Part shown: positions 43,016 to 53,509 of the stretch, in pieces
Position numbering within the stretch: the first letter of the stretch is position 1
Layout: every line of letters starts with the position of its first letter
DNA from: Platerodrilus igneus
Taxonomy: Eukaryota; Arthropoda; Insecta; Coleoptera; Lycidae
Direction of reading: 5' to 3'
Assembly: GCA_036346225.1 (NCBI GenBank)
Contig: JARFIW010000453.1
Location: 6,882,001-6,946,000 of the forward strand
Length of the DNA stretch: 64,000 nt
Program-made: the position numbers and the translations under genes
Notes under the pieces: model-generated
Seen by the model: only the letters and a program-made list of their open reading frames with translations
Told to the model about the DNA's origin: nothing
Databases searched by the model: none

Positions 43016-45230
43016 ACATCGTTACGTTCCGTCCCTGAAATTGAAACAAGTGCTTATCCAACACTTTGTAGAATTTTATTAGTATATTTTGTCTAAGTCG
43101 AAGTACCTCAATCTATCTCAACTGTTTGATAAGGCACCGCAAATGTATTCGATTATCAGAAACCTTTGATTTCTGAAAAGATTTGATCGCTTTATTAATA
43201 GTAGTAGCACCTGTTTATATGGAATAGATTTTGTCATGTGTGATTAGTGAAGGCGATTCAATTTGAGTTTGACGGTTTTCTTATCGGCATAGGCATTACC
43301 TCAATGGGTTTTATTGGTACATACTATTGAATCGGAGTTCCGAGAGGCCAACTTTTACTTTACGTGACTATAATGTCAATGTGGGTAGTTGCCAACTCAT
43401 AGCATTTTATTGTCTCTAGAGGTGTTGTTTTGTTGGTTGCTAGCGAAAAAGGGGTTACCCAACACTACGCCAACTTCTTACAAAAGTCAAACATAAGATG
43501 TAATTTTTATCTGTGTACGGTAACTGACTTTTAGGAGAATTCCGGACTAACTCTGAACTCTACTTCAGCGGATGAGATTAAGGGGGTGGGGTTAATAATT
43601 AAAGTATAATCCAGGATGCTACTACACTCATATAAATAAACAACTACAAGCAAATTTCGTCAAACATAAGCGCAGAAATTTCGACGATCAAATTACGTTT
43701 CAAAACCATGAAGGTTTCACCTTAAATTCGTACAGATTCCATACCTGTAACAAAACCTTAGGCTAAATAAATAATATGAAACAGCAGTTTGCGTCTATTT
43801 ACAAAAAATATACCTAAAAGTATTAAAAACATTAAGTTTAAATTTCAGTTGTATTTGAAACTCACACCATCACACTACTTGTACGAATATGGATTTTTCA
43901 CTCAGTTTATAGCATAAATAAATTCTAATATTAATCACTGAGTAAGCACGATGTCTTACTTTTAATAGGAGGTTCTAAAATGCTATCAGAAATAAAAATT
44001 TGATATAACCAAATTTTATACGTGTATTGAAATAAAATATTTTTTCTGTAACGAGAAAAAATTTGACATTTAATGTTTCTTCACAGGTAACAAAATGTCA
44101 CTTTTTATTAATTTATTTTTCCCCCCGAGAAAAAATGAGTACTTTTTTCCCGGGTATGTGCAAATGAGTAAGAAGGCGAAGATATTTAATTTAAAGCTGG
44201 GTCCACACTTGTAACATTCGGGTGTAACATAAAATCGTATCATAACTTCGTCGCATTCAAAACAACCGATATAAACAACTTATGTAAGCAATTTTTGAAA
44301 CCACTCGCAGAATTAAATTGACAGATATTTGATTACTTTAAAGGTTTCCTTAGCAACGCAGATCTAACCGTCCCTATAGGTACAACAACCTACTCGTTTG
44401 AAACTTCAAATTTGACATCGATTGATTTTAATATATTGTAATATTTTTTTCAATATTAAATCATCGTTTTGCCTGTCACAGAAAAAAATAATGTATTATA
44501 CACGGGAAAAAATGCAAGATTTTAACTGTCGGTATTTTGTCACCCTTCGTTTCGCGTCGGGAGACAAACACACTTCGAACTAAAATTTGGTACCTTTTTT
44601 TCTTGTATAATAAATAACTATATACTCATATAAGCAAAATATATATTTACAGAAACCCTTCAATTATTTGTTCAGTAAGATATTTGAATAATTTTTGTAA
44701 ACTTAGTAAAAAAAGTCAATTTCATGCCTTTGTCAAATCCATAGGCGACTAACTATTACATTGACAATAATTCTTACTCTTTCTACTTTAATACCGGCAC
44801 CAGATCTGATATTGATTTACAAAGTTTAAGTTCAATATTCAACTAGTAAAATTTATAAATAAGAAGCTCTAATTCACTTTAAAATTCTTGTTCAAAATAA
44901 CTAATTTGCTACATACTTAGACGTAAACGGAAGGAACAATGAAAGAATGGCATGGCTCAATCAGTGAGTAGGCGGGGTTTTACAAGACTACAGAGCGTAC
45001 CAACACGAAAAGCATTTACAATCTATAAACGTCTAGTTAAAACCATAACAAGAAAAAAAACATTAAAAAACTTTAATTAGAAAAACATGTTACAAAAGAA
45101 AAGGGAAAACCAACCTGCAAAAAACATTTTTTTTCCTAACTATCCTAAAGGATTTTCAGTACAAAAGTTTTCACAAAATAATAAATATATTCCTGATATT
45201 TTTTACAAAATATTCTTAAAATCTTTACAG

Positions 45231-45303
45231 TGCTGAAAAAAGAATGGAAGCAAAAATACGCCGTCAGGAAATGGACGTTTCAAATTATATTACGGACAGC
45301 AAG
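45231..45303 (+). CDS. Candidate internal exon of an unknown host gene
   Basis: A 73-nt open segment lies between an acceptor-like AAAATCTTTACAG (ending 45230, with a T-rich stretch before it) and a donor-like AAG/GTATAA (from 45304). In one frame it reads AEKRMEAKIRRQEMDVSNYI then TDSK, a charged, helix-like peptide without stops that looks more like protein than the surrounding AT-rich sequence. There is no neighbouring exon that I can recognise, and 73 nt would shift phase. I do not recognise the protein. This may be a real exon of a gene with very large introns, or chance. Confidence 0.3.
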
Positions 45304-46641
45304 GTATAAATAACATATTTGCGTTAAACTCCAATTTGAAGAAACATATTAACATATTAAATTTTTAATAACATCTACCTAACAACTTGACATCTTCGAC
45401 AATTCACGATTCCATAGGAGATGAGTAACTAAAATTTTTCCAACCGCAAAGAAACAAACAAACAGCTTGTCATTCAATAAAAAGTTGACTTTCCGACTGA
45501 TAGCGGAAGTCACTTTCATAATTACCAATAACATCCAACAGCGAACGGTTTTGGAACACAAACAACAAGGTAGCTGGTAAATTTCCTCTTGGAAAGCAGG
45601 TTTATCCCAGATGGTAGTTGACCAAACAGCAGGAGATCTTCGAGAGTAACAGGAATTATTCCTAGTCCATTTTCTAATAATAGTGTAACACGACCTTTTT
45701 GGATTTTGTATGTTTAATTTCATACTAAACGAACGAACTTGTTTCGTTCACGTAGTTATCGCAATTTTACATAAAGCAAAACAGAACCTAAGTTAGTTGT
45801 TAAATCATTTTATAAATTTGTTGATAGATTTTTGTTGAGCATTGTTGAATCTACCAGATAGGGGCACATGCTGGAAGGCTAATGTGGTTCAAGTACGGCA
45901 CGAAGATCACTGACATTCAAAACTTTCCACATCTTAACTGCACGAAGTTCTATCGGCGAGTGACCAGAGGCGCCTGAGTAACCTGTTGCAGAATTCATAG
46001 CTTTGCGCATAGTTTGACATAAACAAAGGATACGATAGAATTATATTCGACCTTCAACAAACGTAAACCGATGTATTTGAACTTTGTTAAATGTGTTTCT
46101 TTTATACGTAAACCAGATTTAAATACTAACTGAATGTGTTCGGCTACATTTATCTCACTTAAATAAAAATTTTAAATAAATAGAATAATACCACTATACA
46201 AGGTGGATACAAAAATTATTGCACCTTATTAGAAATTTTATAAAATTTTTGGCTTTCGGAAAAGTTGAACGCTTCAAATTGACTTAAAAGAAATATGTAA
46301 TTTCTGTGGTAAAAGTTGTCGTTTGCTTTAATAGCAACAGTGGTGTTTTCCTCAACCGTGTATTTGCCTAATGTGACGGACAATGTTGGTGATCTTTCGA
46401 TAAACAAGTGTGCGCTTGGTGTTTAAAAACATAGAAACTACTTCAAGTGAGAGATGACATAATGAATGGCAATTGTTACTAAGCAGTTTTCATCCTACAA
46501 TAAAAGACATGACCTGGAGTGAAGAACAGCGTTTAATATGATAAGGAAGTGATTACTTTTGTTTACATTTATATACTTGACATTTATTTTGTAACAACGA
46601 ATGACGATGTTTTTACTTTCTTTCATATATAGACATTTTGT

Positions 46642-47042
46642 TGTAACGGGAAACTACACCAAAGACTAAATTTACTGCCGCATACAATAATTAAAAAAAG
46701 GGGGGGTTGAATATTGTGTAAATATTCGAGAATGAAAAGCATAACAACTTCAGCTTGAAATACTATATACATCCTCCGAGATACATTCTCAATAAATGTT
46801 CTTTTTGCAAGTTAGTTTTTATTTTATAACATGTTATTTTCTTAATGCCTTGTAAATAAATTCCTTTGCGGAGGCTTCCTTTCTCTTTCTGTGTGACCCA
46901 TCCTACCTTACGACGCTCTAAGCGAGCACGACCAGAAATTCTTTCGATTGTCTTTAAATTTTGTTGCGGTACTCGGTGCAAGCTACTGTTACTTTACTTA
47001 CTGTATTTTACTTTTCTCTTGTCTGCACGGATTACCGTAACA
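46642..47042 (+). repeat. Putative 5' LTR of Osvaldo-like element
   Basis: The segment begins TGTAACGG and ends CCGTAACA (reverse complement TGTTACGG), giving short inverted ends with TG and CA. It is placed directly before the PBS. No second LTR copy is available in the window, so the start is inferred from these ends only. Confidence 0.5.
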
Positions 47043-47044
47043 AA

Positions 47045-47190
47045 TTTGGCATGCCCTACGTGGGGTCCCGATTTACGAAACTAATATTTTTTCTTTACGT
47101 TGATCCGCGATTTTCGAATTCATTCTTTTCTTTGACGTTTGCCTAGATTTTTTGGAATCTCTGTTTCTACTTAACGTTTGATCCCGATTT
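47045..47190 (+). repeat. PBS followed by degenerate repeats of it
   Basis: After the LTR end the sequence reads TTTGGCATGCCCTACGTGGG, a diverged form of the tRNA-Lys PBS. It is followed by GTCCCGATTTACG. The motif ACGTT-GATCC(G/C)-GATTT then recurs at spacings of about 35-45 bases near 47097, 47135 and 47178. This resembles the clearer arrays at 27916 and 61249 but is much more decayed. Confidence 0.5.
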
Positions 47191-47456
47191 ATTTTTGTAC
47201 ATACATCTCTCTGTCCTGATAAAATTTCTGTTGCGTTTGTTTTATTGTTCTTTCTCGGTTGCTTGGGGAATTTCTGCAACTTTTACCTTCTATCGAGTTA
47301 TCAGAATTGTGTTTTCGCTGGCAATTCGAGTTCTTGAAAACACTGACGCCCTATTTCTATTAATATCTATCAATTTTGTGTTCAAATTTCAATTTCTTTT
47401 TTTTGCATATACTTTAAAGTATTCTATTGGCTGTAATATTCTTTGATTGAGTTATT

Positions 47457-48318
47457 ATGACCTATGATAAGCAAATGCTATTTGATGATATCGTACATAG
47501 AGCGCAAGGTCGTTGGAAAGTATTGTTGACTATCTGGCGTGTACGACTTCCATGTTCTGTCGGTATGCTTCTTTACTCGATTGTATGCAATCGAATGTTG
47601 TGGTTCGTAACTCTGCTCCATTCTATGCAACCCAATCGGGTACTCCCGCTCCTTATAAGGAGAGGAGAAATGTCTGAAGTTAGAGTAGAACCAGCTTTTG
47701 CTTTCAAATCCACTACAATTGTAAAAAACTCTACTACCTCACGTAAACGATCAGTTCTTACGCCTACTATTAAGTCGAATATTGCTTCTGTAGATTCTTC
47801 TGCTTCTACTTCTGTATCTACTCCTACTCGTCAGGTCACATGCTGCAACTGCGACCAACCTGGTCATGTGTCGACACGTTGTAATGCCCTCAAGTACTCC
47901 ATTGTTATGGTTGCGGACATAAGGGAGTTACTCGACGCATTGGACCGAACTGTTATCCTACTACCAATAAATACCAAATTTCTTTTACTTCTAGTTCTAC
48001 GTCTTCTTCTGTACCTCATCCCAGTCATCCTACTACTACTACCAAGACATACCCTTCTTCAGCAAATATGTCTTCGAATAATGTTCCTAATTCTGTCCTT
48101 AGCTGTAGGAATCAACTTTCATCTCTCTCTAGTTCTGCATCCTTCTTTGTACCTCCTTCTTGTCGTTCTACTACCACCACGTCATACCCTTTTCAGCCAT
48201 ATAAGGCTTCGAACGCCCCCACTCACCGAACACCCCTAATAGGAATCAAATTTCTTCTGTTTTTAGCTGTTCGAGAGATGATCAAACGTATCATACGTAT
48301 TCACTTCCACCTCAGACT
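47457..48318 (+). pseudogene. gag: Osvaldo-like gag region with CCHC knuckle
   Basis: In alternating frames the segment gives RAQG, DYLAC, RNSAPFYATQSGTPAPYK, matching the gypsy gag block R-T-Q-G...V-x-D-Y...R-N-L-x-P-x-Y. One 260-codon frame (47457-48239) carries CCNCDQPGHVSTRC at 47841-47882, a perfect C-x2-C-x4-H-x4-C zinc knuckle. In the next frame a second Cys-rich block CYGCGHKGVTRRIGPNC follows. After that come Ser/Thr-rich segments. At least two frame changes show decay. Gag binds element RNA through the knuckle. Confidence 0.72.
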
Positions 48319-48938
48319 GTGCCTCCTCCACGAATTGATATAATACTTCAAACTAATAACTTACCGTTAGAAACTACAGAGCTTGTTCCTACTGCCTTGA
48401 ACGATTCTACCGAAGAAATTCCTGTCGTGTCTGCAACAACAGGTGTAGTTGAAGTGACGATAACTTATAATACGGACAGAGAAGGTCCTATTAAAGTTAG
48501 TGAACCCGTATCTATAATGTTTGTTGCTGTTGTTGTGGAAGTTTTACCTGCTTCTCTTCCTTTATCTGCAGATGTCGAAGAATCAAATGCTACTGTGACT
48601 AAAGTATTACCTGATTCTGTTCCGTTATCTGCTGTTGTCAAGAAAGCAAATCCTTTCGTGGCTGAAAGTTTACCTGTTTCTGTTCCTTTATCTAAAGTCG
48701 ATGAAGTTCCTTTACCCAATGATAACGAAGTCCTACCTGATTCTGTTTCCTTATCTAATGTTGATAAAATTCTGCGTAATTTTGTCCCTTTATCTATTGC
48801 TAATTCTGTTCCTTTACCTAATATTGACGAAATTCAATTCGATTCTGTCCCATTATCCAACGTTACTGCAGATTTGCTTGATTCTGTTACTCTGTCTAAT
48901 GTTGATCAAGTTCTACCTACTTCTTTTCCTTTAATTAA
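48319..48938 (+). CDS. Repetitive LPxSVPLS-type protein segment, unrecognised
   Basis: The open frame from 48319 continues to 48990, but its last 17 codons are in piggyBac sequence, so the native part ends at 48938. It contains about eight imperfect copies of a motif V-L-P-D-S-V-P-L-S-N-V-D-E (for example TKVLPDSVPLSAVVKK and NEVLPDSVSLSNVDKIL) spread over roughly 135 residues. I do not recognise it. By position it could be the end of the Osvaldo-like gag or a linker before protease, or an unrelated repetitive gene. It is free of stops while the gag region just before it is frame-broken. Confidence 0.5.
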
Positions 48939-49260
48939 CCCTTATGTGGCTGAAGGTGGTACCCGTGTACTTTTAGTGCATCAAATGTGAGCTATTTCAT
49001 TTTTGGTGAACTGAATCAGTGTGGGCTTCTAAGACATCTTCAAGTAGGTCATTATACACACATTTCAAAATTTTTAAATATGGTGGATGTATGGGTATGA
49101 ATTTTTTTTTACCATAGAAAAATTTCACATCCTTCAGGCGGATGGTGGTACCTGGGTACCATATGTATGCTGTACAGAAAGACAAGGGAAAATGTTTGTA
49201 ATAATTTATGATATTGTTAGTATTATGTTTTAATGTTATATTCATGTTATAAAATATAAT

Positions 49261-50289
49261 CATCATCATTAGGTCTTCAGTCCTAGAACTGGTTAGACGC
49301 GTACCATCATTGTTCCCTATTCTGAACTAACCTACAGATTTCCCTGAAATATGCACAGTTTGCATCTATAACTGTCTGATCTAGGTCTACATCTACCTCT
49401 TTTTTCCTATCTGCTTGTAATACATCACATACTATTCTCCAAAAATGCCTTAGAACGTATTCCGCCCTACTATTTCTCTTTTTCCCCAGATATGCTTGTT
49501 GCCCTACTATTTCTGTAACTTATTTGTTATTATCTTTGTCTGTCCATGCCATCGTCCTCATACATCTGAAGCACAGCATTTCAAAAAGCTGCTACCATTT
49601 TTCTGTCTGCGTTTCAGACTGCCCGTATTTCATAGGCATACTGTGCTGTGCTCCACACATATGCTTTCAACAATTTTCTTCTTATTCTGTTTGTTGTCTT
49701 TCCTCATAGGTGCTGTTCTTTCTTGTTAGATGCAGTTCGATCACTTTCTATTGTTTTACAGTTATATGCCCTATTTCTCCGACCTTCAATGGTTGTGAAG
49801 GGAGGTAAGCAGCCTGTGGCTGCCAAGTTCCCCCAAACACTTAACCATTTGGCGATTTAATATATTTTCCAATTTATCTTTTCGCACAGTCAACATTAGT
49901 TGCAGGTATTTCGCAACCAACAACTAGTTGTTTATACTAATCATCAGATTTATCTGCGCTTATTTCCGTCTCAAAACTGGTTGGACACGTACCTGCACTT
50001 ATTTATATTCTGAGTTAGCTTACATAGTTCCCTGAAATTCCCACACAGCATGTGTATTCAGCTCGTTCACTTTCTATTGTTTTCTAATTTTATACCTATT
50101 TTACCGAGATTCAGTGAAGGAGGTTAAGCAACCTGTGGCTACCAAGATCCCCCAACACTTAGACATTTGCCGAAATAATGGTTTTCCAGTAAATCCTTTC
50201 ACACACTTAACATTATTCGAGAATATTGCCCAACCAATTCTTGTAGTTACTTATAATAATCATCATGTTTAAGCACAGTTATCTTTTCG
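49261..50289 (-). repeat. LINE copy B 3' tail of decayed self-copies
   Basis: It is the counterpart of 36414-37470. Blocks such as GTGTGGAGCACAGCAC, GGCAGCCACAGGCTGCTTAC and the final AATGATGATGATTATA are shared with copy A in the same order. It shows that the tail moves with the element. The plus-strand open frames 49496-49860 are shadows of it. Confidence 0.87.
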
Positions 50290-51663
50290 TCATTAGTTTA
50301 TCCATCTTGGGATTGGTTGGATGCGTACCTCCATTGATTTCTATTCTGGGCTAGCCTACACATCTCCCTGAAACCTCTACAGCCTACATCTTTTACTATC
50401 TGTGTGCAGTAGTCTAATCTAGGTCTGCCTCTTCTTCTCTTTTTTCCTATCTCTGCTTCTAATATATTCCGCACTATTCCCTCATGCCGTAGTATATGGC
50501 CTATCATCCTATCTCTCCTATTTTGTACCGTTTTCCACATATTTCTTTCTTCCCTACCATTTTAGTACCTCTTCGTTCTTAACTTTGTCTATCCATGATA
50601 TCTTCATCATACGCCTGTAGCACCACATTTCAAAGGCTTCTACCTTTTCTTGTCCGCTTCTCCTACTGTCCAGGCTTCACAGCCGTACAGTGCTGTGCTC
50701 CACACATATGTTTTAAGCAATCTTTTCCTTGTTTCTATGTTTGTGGTCTTTGAGCACAGTAGTTGCTTTTCTTGTTAAATGTAGCACGACCTTGTGCTAA
50801 TCTTTGTTTTATATCTTTTGTGCTTTTCCCATCTTGCGTTATTTGGCTTCCTAGGTAGCAGAAATCCTTAACCTCTTGTAAGTTCGTGTTAGATACTTGT
50901 ATTCTTGTTTTTGATTTATTTTCCCACCTTTGCAAACTAGAACTTTAGTTTTAGTTTTGTTAATTTTCATACCGTATCTCTCTGTCAGAACCGTTTCCAT
51001 TTCATTAAGAGCAGCTTCTAACTCTTCCTTGCTAGACGCTAATACCGCTATATCATCTGCAAATCTAAGCATATCAATTTTTGTCCCTGCATAGTAATTC
51101 CAAATGTCTTCCTGCATTTGACAGTATTCATTGCCTCTTCTATGTACAAGTTAAAGATCAATGGGGATAGGGCACATCCCTGTCTCACCCCTTTCCTAAT
51201 GTTTACTTCTCTACGTTCCTGCTCTAATTCTATTACTGCTGATTGCTCTTTGTATAAGCTATGTACTATTCGTCTATCCCTATAACTCATTCCAATCTTT
51301 TGAGTATTTCAAACATTTTTTCCAATTTACATTGTCGAATGCTTTTTCCAGATCTACAAACCCTATATACATGCTTTCCCCCTTTTCTATTGTTTTCTCC
51401 ATTATCACTCTCAGAGCTAAAATAGCCTCCCGTGTTCCCCTGTTTCGCCTAAACCCAAATTGGTCTTCTCCTAGTATTTCTTCAGCTCGTTTTTCCATTC
51501 GTCTTTGCACAATTCTAGTTAATATTTTTGACACGTGTGCTGTCAAACTTATTGTTCGAAAATTTTCACATCTATCCGCGCCTTTCTTTTTTGGTATAGT
51601 TACTATGATGCTACGTTTGAAATCTTTGGGTATCTCGCCTGTCTCATACATATAGCTTACCAT
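50290..51663 (-). pseudogene. LINE copy B reverse transcriptase and C-terminus
   Basis: The frame 51280-51663 has IPKDFKRSIIVTIPKKKGAD, RCENFRTISLTAHVSKILTR and MYIGFVDLEKAFDNVNW. The next frames give GVRQGCALSPLIFNLYIEEA, DMLRFADDIAVLASSKEELE (both Asp kept) and MKINKTKTKVLVCKGG. The C-terminal piece 50298-50540 reads GRPRLDYCTQIVKDVGCRGF and ends RYASNQSQDG. Small indels break the frame near 51280, 51110, 50930 and 50550. Compared with copy A, the two share most features and differ in which lesions they carry. Confidence 0.88.
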
Positions 51664-53182
51664 TTTTCAGACTCTTTAATGCTAATTCAAACTCGTCACG
51701 AAGTATAGGATATCCCAAGTCATCATTTTCAATGTCCGATTCCTGTTCTAATGCAGTTAGTTCCTCTCCTGCATATAAATTCCCTATATATTCTTGCCAT
51801 CTACTCACTTTCTCTACGTTTTCTATAATGACGTTTCCTTGTGCGTCCCTTATATTTTTACTATACGGTTTTATATCCCTAAAATTCATTCTAATTAATT
51901 TGTATGCTTCGTCTGTCTTTCCTATTTCCATCTTAGTTTGTACCTCTTTGCACTTTTCATCAATCCATTGTTCTTTTGCTCTCCTGCATTTTCGAATAAT
52001 TGCCCATTTTATGGCTTTGTATCTCTGTTTTCCTGTTTCGTCTGATTTATTTTTGTATTTTCGTCTTTCTTCTATTAAATTCACGATATCCTTTGTTATC
52101 CACGGATTCTTATTTTCTTTTTGTGTATACCCCAGAATATCTCTGGCCGCCATGTCTAGGCTGGATTTAATGTTATTCCATTCTGTTTCTACTTCCTTAG
52201 TTTCAGATATTTTCCCGATATCATTCAGCAATTCATTTGACTTTTTTTCGAATCTTACTTGAATATCTTTATCTTTTAGTTTCTCTAAGTCCAAGTGCCT
52301 TTTTCCGTTCCTCTTTTTCAGATTTTTAAATTTAAGTGCGGCCTTCATAATTACGATGTTGTGGTCAGTATCTATATCTGCTTCTGGGTAGCTTCTACAG
52401 TCTTTTACTTGATTCCTAAACCGTTGTCTAACAAGAATGTAATCTATTTGATATCTTCCTATATCTCCTGGCATCTTCCACGTATATCGTCTTCTAGCAT
52501 GATGTTGAAATAATGTGTTTGTGATGATTAAATTGTTCTTGTCGCAAAATTCTACCAGCCTATTTCCCCTGTCGTTTCTCGTGCCTAAACCAAATAAACC
52601 TACTACCGCTCCTTCCCTACCTTCGCCTACCACGGCATTAAAATCCCCCCTAATTATTAAATTTTCATGTCCTTTTACGTATCTTAATATGTCTTCGATA
52701 TCTTTGTAGATGGCTTCTACCTCTTCGTCACTGTAGCTAGAGGTGGGCATGTGTACTTGTATTATTACTGTGTTTACCGGTTTAGATTCTAATCTAACCA
52801 TGAGTACTCTTTCGTTCTTTTGTAAGTAATTTTCTACACAGTATCCTATCTTTTTCCGCATAAATATCCCCACACCCAAATTTCTTTCATCTGCTCCTGT
52901 ATGAATTACCCTGAAGTCTCCACTCCAAAAATCCCCCGCCTCTGGCCACCGAACTTCGCTGATCCCTACTATGTCTAGTGATAACCTATTCATTTCGATT
53001 TTTATGTTCTCTAGCTTACCTACTTGCTTCATACTTCTAACATTCCACGCTCCGACTCGCAGAATGTTCCCGACTCTTATTTTTAACTTTCCGATCGCAT
53101 CCTCCGAAGTAGTCCCCTCCCGGAGATCCGAATGGGGGACTATTTTAACTCCGGAATCTTTTACCCCAGAGAATGCCATCAT
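51644..53182 (-). pseudogene. LINE copy B endonuclease and RT start, 512 codons
   Basis: The frame starts MMAFSGVKDSGVKIVPHSDL and has NILRVGAWNVRSMKQVGKLE, DIVGISEVRWPEAGDFW, a D-F-N-A block inside ENLIIRGDFNAVVGEGR, YILVRQRFRNQVKDCRSYPE and DIDTDHNIVIM. All endonuclease motifs are present. After these come a helical linker and LGYPILRDEFELALKSLKNG, the approach to RT. It then ends two codons later at the deletion junction. The first Met lies about 300 bp from the LINE 5' end, as in copy A. Confidence 0.9.
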
Positions 53183-53509
53183 GTTTGTAACAATTTAAGT
53201 ACGCTGTGTACTTGGGAGATAATGTGGTGGTTTCCCGTTGCCTTCCACATCGCGGTAGTGTGTCTTAGACTGCCATACCGACCCCTATGGTCTCTGCCAA
53301 TCTAAGTACTGAAAGAGCCGCTGCCCTCTTTCGGGGACCTGTCTTAGTCTGGTTCCTCACTAACGACCCTACTACTTTGGTTGGACCTGTAGTTTGGCTC
53401 TTTAACTCTTAGAACACGCAAGCCATTTCACCTGTTCTAGTAATTTAGAACTTCGGCAAGGTGCAGGTCCATTCGAAATGGATAAAATATAATAAAAAAT
53501 AATAAATGA

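Larger units (their letters stand above)
42832..46641. other. Long non-coding stretch
   Basis: The stretch contains a copy of the inverted-repeat edge (42905-43015), one exon-like segment (45231-45303) and no other recognised gene. A 114-codon minus frame at 45379-45723 and a 63-codon minus frame at 46216-46407 match nothing I know. Near 46200, ACAAGGTGGATACAAAA could be a transposon end but has no partner that I can see. Confidence 0.4.
46642..48938 (+). mobile_element. Osvaldo-like Ty3/gypsy element, 5' part
   Basis: A putative 5' LTR (46642-47042) is followed by a tRNA-Lys-type primer binding site, a leader of degenerate repeats, and a gag region on the plus strand with a CCHC zinc knuckle. 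The 3' part is missing from view because piggyBac inserted at the TTAA at 48935-48938; nothing resembling its pol is seen beyond the piggyBac remnant. The assignment to an Osvaldo-like lineage rests on the PBS type and is tentative. Confidence 0.65.
49261..53481 (-). mobile_element. Full-length RTE-type LINE, copy B
   Basis: The copy is flanked by a perfect 12-bp target duplication ATAAAATATAAT (49249-49260 and 53482-53493). Read on the minus strand it has the same order as copy A: about 300 bp of 5' region, the endonuclease/RT reading frame, the GRPRLDY C-terminus and the 1-kb 3' tail ending in an ATG-repeat. Its endonuclease frame is intact for 512 codons. An internal deletion of about 85 bp near 51660 removes the RT block that contains G-T-D-K. 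It inserted just after the piggyBac transposase stop codon. Confidence 0.94.

Noticed and set aside
44040..44620. Possible MITE with CCCGGG and GTCACCC motifs
   Set aside because: Some inverse similarity exists between the two halves, but I could not define matching ends or a target duplication.
45379..45723. 114-codon minus-strand open frame
   Set aside because: It has many cysteines and tryptophans but no known pattern, and other frames of the same DNA look equally plausible. Not called.
48990..49248. 90-codon minus-strand frame 48997-49269
   Set aside because: It spans the LINE border and the piggyBac 3' non-coding region, so it is not a gene.
51732..52709. Several plus-strand frames, one of 176 codons
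   Set aside because: They are shadows of the LINE copy B endonuclease frame on the minus strand; matching shadows appear opposite copy A.
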